Under the pieces are notes generated by a model that did not search any database, was not told the DNA's origin, and saw nothing but the letters and a program-made list of their open reading frames with translations. The position numbers were made by a program, and so were the translations under genes. A stretch of 64,000 nt of DNA from Dimorphilus gyrociliatus (lineage: Eukaryota > Annelida > Polychaeta > Dinophilidae): NCBI GenBank assembly GCA_904063045.1, contig CAJFCJ010000024.1:124001-188000 (forward strand), in the 5' to 3' direction. This document shows, piece after piece, positions 1 to 9,714 of this stretch (position 1 is the stretch's first letter; every line of letters begins with the position of its first letter).

Positions 1-64
1 TAATTTATTACTCAATGATTCTTGATGATAACTTTTAAATATAATAGTAATTAACAATGCCTAC

Positions 65-1111
65 CTGATGGATAATGTGAGCAATGTTCGTATGTAAACT
101 TAAAGAAGACTTAACGGCTTGTATATGTGGTAATTTCATAACAAAATTTTTCATATCTTCTACAGTTTTAGCTTCGTGTCTTTCGTTACTTTGTGACGTT
201 AATAATTTGGCTTGTTTACTCAAATAAGCTCCAACGCTATGAAAGTTTTTATCTCTTATATCCGAAAAAACTTTGTCACCAGAATTTAAAATGACTTTTC
301 CCTTATCACCACCTGATGGAAGGCGAACGATAGTATTGTTAATCGATAGTATTTCGTCGATTAAACCTTCATAGGTTAATTGATTTAGTAAAGGACTAAG
401 AACGTCAACTGATCTGTCAATGAGAAGTAGGTTATCTATTTGACTTTTTCCAGAATCGCTTATGTTATATTCCCTTGTCATTCTTTTTAGTATATCCCAT
501 ACATGACCAGCACTCGCTCCCTTGCCATAAACATTTGGAATGGTACCATAAAGTTCTTGTAGAGTCATCAAACTCTTAGCTACGTAATGGAGAGATTTAT
601 AGTCGTTGTTTATAAAGCAATCGGCAAAACAAGACGAATAGTCTAATGACAAGAGGTCGTAATCTAAAGGTAGCATTTCCAGAGGAAAATCTCCTACGTT
701 TGTGAAGCTTTCAAGAGCTCGTAGTTCTTCCAATTTTCTAATACATAATTCGTTTTTTCTAGGAACGAAGAACAAGTGATAAGACACCTCTTCAAAAGGG
801 TTGGAGGTATCGTTGCCAAGTATGCATCTGGCAATAGTTTGCATGAGTGAAATATTTGGACGTACGAAAAAAATAATGTTCCTAACAGCCGGTCCTGATG
901 GGAGGGGTGCTCTCAGCGACCACATAATGATTACCTCGCAATCTTTTAGAAGAGTGTTTTCGGCAATAAGATCGAAGGGACCCATGAGAGACTCGTCCCA
1001 AACTATAGCTTTTGTCCCTTCGCAACATTCCAAACATCTTTTTAATCTTGAACGATAGGACTCACGAAGTTTTGAAACATTTATTCTTCCAACACTCAGA
1101 TGGGTCGCCAT
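65..1111 (-). CDS. VPS33A: VPS33A-like Sec1/Munc18 protein, N-terminal exon (partial)
   Basis: The exon encodes 349 residues from ATG at 1111 (MATHLSVGRINV) and ends with HIIHQ at a phase-0 GT donor at 64-63; the rest of the gene lies beyond the left edge. Segments such as KAIVWDE, VRNIIFFVRP, LMTLQELYGTIP, QLTYEGLIDEI and IRDKNFHSVGAYLSK match the animal VPS33A order and spacing. Known role: Sec1/Munc18 subunit of the HOPS and CORVET tethers, acting on SNAREs at endosomes and lysosomes. The open frame continues upstream to a GTG at 1129, but the first ATG is at 1111 and aligns with the human start. The gene is divergent from the desaturase at 1580, with about 470 bases between start codons. 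The whole N-terminal half is one exon. VPS33B is less likely by sequence. Confidence 0.92.
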
Positions 1112-1579
1112 GTTTTTGTCATGTGACACTGTTACTCAGCCATTGACAGCGCTCATACAGAATTCAACCAGCTGAAGTACAAAAAAGCTCAGACAGAATC
1201 ACGCGATGAAAAATTTGTAACGGGTTCGCCTTCCTCTTCGCTTTTCAACTGACTAAATCATTAATAGAAACCAGGTTACATAATGAACTTTGAAAAAAAT
1301 CTCATTTTTTTAATATGAAACCATAAACAAAGTGGTTATAAATTATATCTATTCAATACTTGTAAACTTGTTAAAACCTTTGCCGAACTTCTATTTCTAA
1401 AAAAGTTCTTTTCTTTTTGAGATTTATGCTTAAAATATATGTGGGTCATTACTGTGAATGACCTTGCCACAGAGATACGTGAAGATCAAATAAAAAGCCG
1501 GTATCACATTGGATGCGAGACTTGATTGGTAAAGAACTATATTTTATTTAAAATATAGTTGAAACTTACCAAATAAAAG
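1112..1579. promoter_or_regulatory. Divergent intergenic region VPS33A / desaturase
   Basis: These 468 bases between two divergent start codons must hold both 5' UTRs and promoters. No convincing TATA box or named factor site was identified. Confidence 0.5.
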
Positions 1580-3623
1580 ATGGGAAAAGGTTCCTTTCAT
1601 GACAATCTTAATCTTAATACTCTAACCTTAGAGGAAGTTCAAAAGCATAATACTAAAAAAGACAGATGGATCATCATAGACGGTTCTGTTTATGACGTGA
1701 CAAACTTCGCTAAAAGACATCCTGGAGGAGAGAAGATTATACAGGGTTATGCTGGCCAAGATGCAACGGTAAATTGAATAACCATTTATTATCCTTTAAA
1801 CTATAATAAAAATATTTTTTAAAACACGTGAAATTCATTCTGTTCTTCTCTTTCCTTAAAAATATACTACAATATTTAGGATGCTTGGACTGCATTCCAT
1901 ATTGATAGATCAATGGTTTCTAAATATATGAAACCGCTTCTCGTTGGAAAACTCGAGCATTCGACTGAATATAAAAATTCAAAAAGGGTACGTAAATTTG
2001 AATAGGCCTATGTACTGAATTTCTAAAATGCTAACACCTGTAATAATTTTTCACATAGAATAAAATAGAAGAGGATTTTCGCAAATTGAGACAGAAAGTT
2101 GAAGAAATGGGATTATTTAAGCCTAGTGTATTGTTCTTTTCGTTTATACTCGGTCATATTTTAGTCATGGAGGCAATTGGCATTTTCATAATGTATTATT
2201 ATGGTACTGGATGGTTACCCTATGTTATTGCTGCTATATTCCTTACTGCCGCTCAAGCCCAGGCTGGCTGGGCTCAGCACGATTATGGTCATTTAAGTGT
2301 ATTACCTAATAGCAAGTTAAACCATTGGGCTCACATATTTGTTATTAACTTTTTAAAGGTACAAACTATCTATCTAGATCTCTATAAGCACGTAGATGCT
2401 TCACATGTAAAGGTCAATTATTATCTATAACAACCAAAGGTTAATTTATCACACGATATCCGAATTCTTTTATCAGCTGGTTTTGTATACATAAAAAGAA
2501 TTGATAGCATTACATAATTCTTAATACCTAAAGTCCATATCAAAGTTTTTAAATCAAACTAATTCAATAATTTTGTTTATCTTTTTTTTGTAGTAAAAAA
2601 CTATAATGAATCAAATATGTTTTTTTTTAATGACTAGGGTGCTTCATCCGACTGGTGGAACTATAGACATTTTAATCATCATTCCAAACCAAATGTTGTA
2701 AAGAAGGATCCTGATATACGTCTCGATATGTTTTTTGTTTTGGGTAAAGTTATTCCTATTGAGGTAAATAGAACGTATAACTTTCATTGAGATAAGCGCA
2801 TTTAACATAATTGACTTTCATTCATACAGTGGGCAAAGAAGAAGAAGGGATTTATGCCATACCAGCATCAACACAAATACTTCTATTTAAGTAAGAGTTT
2901 AAAGATAATCAATTCCAGTAATCTAATTATCCTTTCTTTTTTTATGTAATGTATTTAGTTCTCCCACCTCTATTACTTCCTTTATATTTCAACTACGAAA
3001 TTCCTTACTATTTGTTGAGTCGCAAGCGTTACGGCGATCTCTTTTGGATGCTGACCTTTTTCTTAAGATACGAATTAATATTCTATCCACTATTGGGTTT
3101 CTGGGGAACTTTAGGATTGTTTTTCTTCGTGAGGTAATGCAGTTGATGAAAATGAGTTATGTCTATGTTAGCAAACAATAGTTCTTTAATATAAAATTAT
3201 ATATTCAGATTTATTGAAAGTCATTGGTTTGTATGGACAACTCAAATGAGTCATATCCCTATGGATGTAAATTATGATCAAGACGATGACTGGGTAACTG
3301 GTCAATTAAAATCAACATGTAATGTTGAACCGTCTCTATTTAATGATTGGTTCAGTGGACATCTAAATTTCCAAATTGAACATCAGTAAGTACTCCTTAC
3401 TTTTTTGTAATGATCTCCTAAGTGCATTTTCATTCTCTTTCATAGCTTGTTTCCAACGATGCCAAGGCACAATCTGATTAAAGTGAAACCTCTTGTCATG
3501 TCTTTATGTAAGAAACATAATATTAAATATCACGAGAAGACACTGTTGGAAGCTATGGTTGACATTCATAAATGTTTACGAGAGTCTGGAGAACTCTGGA
3601 TGGACTCCTACTATCACAAGTAG
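1580..3623 (+). CDS. Front-end fatty acid desaturase with fused cytochrome b5 (FADS-like)
   Basis: Eight exons with matching phases: 1580-1768, 1880-1987, 2059-2358, 2638-2763, 2830-2890, 2959-3133, 3209-3385 and 3446-3623, giving 437 residues (human FADS2 has 444). The N-terminal cytochrome b5 domain carries heme motif HPGG (residues 47-50). The membrane desaturase domain has three histidine boxes: HDYGH (173-177), HFNHH (210-214) and QIEHH (375-379). Gln in box III is typical of front-end enzymes, which insert double bonds between the carboxyl group and existing ones during long-chain PUFA synthesis in the ER. Delta-5 versus delta-6 specificity cannot be read from sequence. Introns are 70-280 bases. 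It converges on cereblon, with about 350 bases between stop codons. Confidence 0.95.
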
Positions 3624-3974
3624 AAGCTACTTGACTGGTTCATTCATTAAAAATATTAACGTTTTCTATATTGAAAAAAAAAATCAAGAAAATCCAAGAA
3701 AAAGAACATTTGTTTAGTATTAATTTACTAAATTTTATGAAAATTCTGAAAATTTATTTACTATATACTAATACACCAAAAATTGGTGATTTTTTTTCTT
3801 TTAAACTACTAATGAAAATTAATGTACAGACAATAACAACTTTAAACTTGAAGATTAAGAATATTTTTTAATATCTTATTAAACTCTTGCTACAGACTAA
3901 TCAAATCAGATTTGCGGTAATATCAACAAAATCATAGACAGTTTACACAATGTAAGATGATTCTTCCCCCTTCT
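3624..3974. other. Convergent 3' intergenic region
   Basis: AT-rich stretch between the desaturase and cereblon stops, holding both 3' UTRs. Short open frames here are low-complexity noise. Confidence 0.6.
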
Positions 3975-5808
3975 TTAGATCATAGGTTCCCACTCGCTAT
4001 TTCTTAGAGAATCTTCTGGTCTGGGATTTAGACCTGGTTCTAAAGAACCTCTCGTTAAACCCCAAAATACTTGCGGTTTTAGTTTTTCTTTGGTTGTAAA
4101 TCTCCATCCGAGATGATGTCCACAATGCTTACATTGTGCTATTGTCCAACCATATCCAGGAAACCATGAATTTTCATAGATTGGCTTACCTATCAAACTC
4201 ATATTTTCCGCTTTCATGGCAGTAATTGTGTCATGAACGTGCCCATTCGGATTAACATAGGCGGCTAGTGGACCAGATGAAGACATGCTAAATATGTCAT
4301 CCTTAGATGTAACATATTCACCGCAGTGAACGCACAATAAAGCGTCCCATCGTTCAATGATGCTAACAATCATTCTTAGCCTTCTTACTACTGAATGTTG
4401 TGATAAAAGTTTTAATTTTAACTGATCATCGACTGGTATATTTTGAGATGCCCAAAAAGAGAAAGCGACTGGATCTTCTGGCATTGTCTCAACTCTTAGC
4501 CAAGATTTCAATTCTTTGGCTATTTTTTCTCGCAGGACATCTACATCGTACTGCTTATAAAGGAAATATGGTATATTGGTTCTATCGGCTCCAAGTTTTA
4601 GATATTTTTTTCTTTGATTTCTTGGTAGATTTCTGTAGCCGCCAGGTAATAGAGACGAAAAAGGACAAGAAAATTTTACTTCAGGTAAAATTTTCACTTT
4701 AGCAGTGAGGGTTCCGTCAACAGTTCTTCTTCTTCCGAGACATTTAAATCTCTCCCTGCCAATAGATTTTGCTGTAACCTCGAATATTCCAGTTCGACCA
4801 TCCGAACAATCTTGATATGATATAATTTCGGCTGTAGTACCGATATCTGATAGTTCCATTACATGAGCGTTCGTCTCTTCATCTTCGTACACTCGACTAT
4901 TTATGACCCCTATAGAACAAGGACCCTGGCCTTCACGCAGCCTTTTAAGGAGACATTCGGCAGGTCTTCCGTACAAGTGTAAAGGAAGAACATTTCCAGG
5001 AATTAATACAATACTTGGCATGGCTATTAATGGTAACTCTTCAACAATTTCATCTTCAATTCTTACAACTCTCCCATGAACTTCTTGTTGATTACTGCTC
5101 AGATACTTTGAGAAAAAAAAGATGCAATGTATTTCTTGTGAACTTTCAAATTTGACTTTTGACTTAAAATATACTATAGCTTGAAGAATATCATATGAAC
5201 AAGATATCATTGCTTAATATTAATTACTTCACCCAATAAAAAGAGATATAGAGGGCGCTATATAAGTCAAAAGTCTGCTATCTTAAAAATTTAAAGGTAT
5301 ACTTGATGTGCTGCAGGAAGTGAGAGGTCGTACTGTACATCTATTTCTCTGTCTTCTCTGGTCTCAACTTCAGGGCTCGCATTATACATCTCAATACCTT
5401 CATCGCTTTCTGAAAAAGAAACTATTATACAAGCTTGCAAAACTAAATTATTGACAAATTGAGCGATATACTACTATGTGTCGTATTTACTTATTACCTT
5501 GATTTCTAATACGTAATAAACTAGTAAATACATCGCGTAATAATCCACCGAATAATCGAAACAGATGAAAATATTTTGAGAGAAAAGTATTGTTTACAGC
5601 TCTGTTTACAGCAGCAACATCTGAAAATCGGCAATAACTACTTGTGTTTCATATTAATATCAAAGCACTTGTACGTCTACTAATTAATCATTCGAACACA
5701 AGATACAATATTTTTAATTAATTAGATCTGGTCTTTACCAATTTCTTCCTGTTCCATAATTTCTTCATTTTGTGCTACATTGTGTAGATTCTCTAGACTC
5801 TCCGCCAT
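3975..5808 (-). CDS. CRBN: Cereblon, substrate receptor of CRL4 ubiquitin ligase
   Basis: Four exons on the minus strand: 5808-5739 (from ATG 5808), 5620-5498, 5409-5303 and 5105-3975, giving 476 residues, or 435 if the 123-base second exon is skipped (human 442). Exon 3 ends with the motif YDLSLPAAH, which matches the human residues just before the Lon-like domain, confirming that the upstream exons belong here. The Lon-like and DDB1-binding regions occupy the middle. The C-terminal CULT domain has zinc pairs CVHC and CKHC and the tri-tryptophan cage in SWFPGYGW...GW. Known role: adaptor of DDB1-CUL4 recognising C-terminal cyclic imide degrons. The positions of human V388 and H378 are Ile and Asn here. 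It is divergent from CEP83, with 305 bases between ATGs. Confidence 0.93.
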
Positions 5809-6113
5809 TTTGAATGTTTACTAAGGAATTCTACAACAAGAGTGTGTAGTCTGTAATATATTTCTTTCTCAATAAATAGAGTACAGTATCTAGTTGGATA
5901 TAAATATTGAGATGCCGCTGTTAATATAGTGACAAACAAATGTATACAATTAATAAATGAAAATTGGTACAATCGATCAACTTAACAGCAAAAAAATACC
6001 AAATTTCTAAACGTTACACTCAATTTTATTTTGTGCATTGTTTAATTCGTTTTCGCTTGGAGCGAAAATATAAAAACAATATTGCATAAGGATTCGTTCA
6101 GACTTGTTCAGAA
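5809..6113. promoter_or_regulatory. Divergent promoter region CRBN / CEP83
   Basis: 305 bases between two divergent ATGs, so a shared bidirectional promoter is likely. AT rich; no specific element identified. Confidence 0.5.
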
Positions 6114-9100
6114 ATGGCTGATCCGATTGAACTACAAAATCTTCTCGCCGATGAAAGGGAAAGAATAGAGGAACACAAGAAAAATTATCAAATACTAAAA
6201 TCCCAACATCAAAGGTAAATAAGGAAAAGAATAATATATTTAAAAAAATTTGAATTATTCACCCGTTTAGGTTACAAGATGAGTTTAATGTTGTTCAAAC
6301 TGATTTCAAATCTTCATTGGAAGAAAGTCAGATGATGAAGGAGAAATATACACAGTTAATTGAACAGCTAAGAAGAGATTTGATGCAGAGAGGAGCTGAA
6401 TTAGAGGAAGCAAAGTCTCAGGTTCTAAACAAATTTCCTGGCTAACGTTCTTTTTTAATACTTAATGAATCTTTTAGATAATTTCTAAGCAAAAATTAGA
6501 AATACTTAAATTAGAATTCGCTGATGATTATGATTCACCATATAAACGAAAATTAATAGCTGCAGAAGAGGAGTTAGAATTTGTAAGATCGGATTTAACT
6601 AAATTGAAATACGATTATTCTTTCCTTAAAAGTGAATATGAACATCAGGTACATAAATTTCTTCATTTTTTCTTCGAATATTATCTATAAAATATTCAAT
6701 TTTAGACTGTAGAACGTGAAAGAATACTTGCCGAGCAAAATTTTCGCCATGACACCGAGGTTCCGTTATTCTTTTTTTCGAATAAGATTTGTTTTATTCA
6801 AAATCAATGTTATTACTATAGGTAAAAGCGTTAAGAAAGGAAAAAGAAGTTTTGGTTAACAGGCAAAATAAAGCTTCTAAGATCGACGCCGAGAAAAGTA
6901 TGCAATTGCAAAGGGAAAATACTCAATTGAACGCCAAGCTAAAAAATTTAATTAGCGAGATAGAAGAATTAAGAGCTCAAAAGGAGCACGTTGGCCTCCA
7001 GAATGATCAAGTTTGTCGTTTACAACAGAAGCAACTGAATGAGCATAACGTAAACTGCAAAGCCTTAGAGGTTTGTGAATAGTTAATTCCATTATATCAA
7101 TATCGAAAAAAGATTATCGAAATACTTATCCTAGGCTGAAAAGCAAACTTTGAAAGGGCATGTTGAGAGCCTGCAGAAAGAAATAAGGGAAAGTTTAGAT
7201 AATCAGAATATATTAAGTTCAAGAGTTCATGAATTGGAAAGGGAAAACGTTACTTATAAAGGCAAAGCAACGGAAGCTGAACATTTGTGCAAAGTAAGTA
7301 ATTGTTTAAAATAATTTTTTTGCTAAAGGATATTAATACTGTGTTTAATCTTTTAAGGTTGAAATTACAAATATTAAAATGCAAATGTTACGAGAAAGGG
7401 GAAATCTAGAAAGAGAAAGAGATAGATTACTGAATGAAATTGAAGAACTAAAAACACAATTGGAAATTAGTCAACACGAAGCTGATTCTAAGACTCAGCT
7501 GATTGTTGACAAGGAAAGAGAGATAGTGAAGAGAGTTCAGGCTGCTAGAGAAGAGGAATGGAAAAAATTGAATGAGATTGATAATGAAAGGTGATAAATA
7601 ATTAAGTTTTTTACTGGTAGTTACTACAAGAAAAATTAAAGAAACGTTATGCAATTTACAAATTAAATTCTTTTGATCAGTAAATTTCAATTAGAAATTG
7701 TAAAATTAAACTCCTATATGCTATAGGCCTGACATTATTTGTAAACATTATATTTAACAACCAGGCTGCAATACGAAACGAAACTCCAAGAAATGGAAAG
7801 AAGGCGTATTGATGAGGATAATCATACTGCAAATGAAAAACAAAAGCTAGAAGAACGTCTACGTCAGAGTGAAATAGAAAAGGATGACTTAGAAAGAGCT
7901 GTTGTCAATTTGAAGTAAACTATCAATATTTTGTTTACATATTAGTTTTTAAAAAATACCATAATAATTAAATATTTTAAGGTCAAAAATTTCTCAAATC
8001 GAAAGTGTAACTCATCAAGTGGAACAAGAAAGAAAAGAAAATTCCGATTTGAAAAACCAGCTAAACAGGCTGGAAACGGAGTTTGGCTCATATATTAGTA
8101 GCGAACAACAGCTTATGCAGGATAACGATGAATTACAAATAAATATTAAGCGCTTAGAAAAAGAAATACTAAAGATAAAGGAGAATGCAAAACAAGATTT
8201 CGAAAATTTGGAAAAAAAATGTGATCAAGAGGTAATTAAGAAAATTCTTTTAAATACATTTTGTGAGATTAATAATTGATTTCAAACGTTGATAATATAG
8301 AGAATAGTATGGGCTGAAGATCGATCGAATTTACTACATAGATTATCTCAGACGGAAAATCAATTATCCACATCTAGCACAGAATTAAGAAGGATGAACG
8401 ATTTGCAAGCCAAGGTATTAGCTTTACAATCAATAAGAAAATCAGATTACTTAACCCTGTTCCATTGATTAATTTAGAAAAAACATCAATATTCAGCTCT
8501 GGTCAGTAAGATGAAAAACAAATTAAAACTTTATCAAGTTAAAAAAGAGGAACTAGAAATTGAAAGAGATGCCCTAAAGTACGATATTCGTCTTTGAAAA
8601 TCTAAAATATCTCTTACCTGTCTTTTTGTTTTAGAAAGTGTATACCTTCTGAACAACATAACCGTATCAAGAAGCAATTAAACGACTTGCTAAGAAGGCA
8701 TAGAGATTTTAGGCATTTACTTTTAACAGGAAATCCCAGCGAAACAGCAGCTGAAGAAAAGCAAGGAACAAGCTTTAATTCTGATTCTGCACTACTAGTT
8801 GGGAGCGATAGGCTTAACTCTACCTTTTTAGATTATGTAAGTAAATATTGGTAATTAGATATAATTGTTAGAGATAGCGTCTTTTTTATTGTTATTGATA
8901 CAAAGCAGATAAGAGCTTTATATATTAAGTGATTTTGTATTTAAGAGAGTCACTCTCATGACTATAGATATTTATTATAGTCTGAAACGCACCAATTCTT
9001 GGAAATTAAAGATGACATGGTCGAAATATGGGTAATACTTTCAGAAATCGAGAGTATTTTAATAAATTCCACATGTACTGAGGCTCTGACCAGTGGTGAT

Positions 9101-9521
9101 TATTATAGTGACTTTGATTCATTGTATATTTACCAATTTGGCATGTGGAAAACAATCCTACGGGAGTTAAGGTGGTTTACGGGGAGAATTAATTATCAAG
9201 TTTATTTTTCTTTGTCCCTTGGTAGCTTTATTTTTAGACCCTTTAATGTTTGCTCTATTTATAATATATCTTTAGTTTTAGTATGAAGTACTCAGATACT
9301 AAAGATATATATTGAATTATCTCTAGGAGAAAGATTTGATGGACATAAAGACGAGAGTGGACGAATTAGAAGAAGCTCAAATGAAGCAAACGATAGCGTT
9401 GAAGCAAAATCTAGTTAGATCTATTAGCCCGGTTTTGTCCAGTACCGATGTGGAAGATGACAAGGATAATGGAACAGAAAAAGATAATGTTAACTCAGAA
9501 GAACTTTCATCACCTGCTTAA
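6114..9521 (+). CDS. CEP83: CEP83-like coiled-coil centriole distal appendage protein
   Basis: Thirteen exons in consistent phase: 6114-6214, 6271-6421, 6478-6648, 6706-6759, 6822-7070, 7135-7293, 7358-7590, 7765-7914, 7982-8231, 8301-8414, 8478-8578, 8635-8836 and 9327-9521, giving 709 residues (human 701). Nearly the whole protein is charged coiled coil. Family landmarks in order: LLADERERIEEHKKNYQ near the start, YDYSFLKSEYEHQ, a KEREIVKRVQAAREE segment in exon 7, RRHRDFRHLLL in exon 12, and RVDELEEAQMKQ near the C-terminus. Known role: distal appendage scaffold that docks the mother centriole to membrane in ciliogenesis. Most introns are 55-70 bases; the last (8837-9326, 490 bases) is an outlier. 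Confidence 0.9.
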
Positions 9522-9714
9522 TTTTTTATACCTTTTTTAGTATTAGGTTCAATCTGTCTCATATATTCATCCAATTAGTATTATTGTTAAACTGTCTGGT
9601 TACTAGTTTAATTTCTTTGTAAAAAGCTTAGATAATTAGTTTGTTAAGGTTGGTAAGGAAAAAATACACACATTATTATCTTGATTTCCCTTTTCATATT
9701 TATAAAAAAAACAG

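Noticed and set aside
1112-1129. Upstream start for VPS33A at 1129
   Set aside because: The codon is GTG; the ATG at 1111 matches the family start.
5106-5210. Cereblon starting inside its large exon
   Set aside because: A strong acceptor (T-run then CAAAG) at 5106-5107 and homology to the human sequence YLG...FHGR starting there show this part is intron; three upstream exons in phase were found.
8999-9286. Small ORF in the CEP83 intron
   Set aside because: No homology, no splice support, and hydrophobic AT-driven composition.
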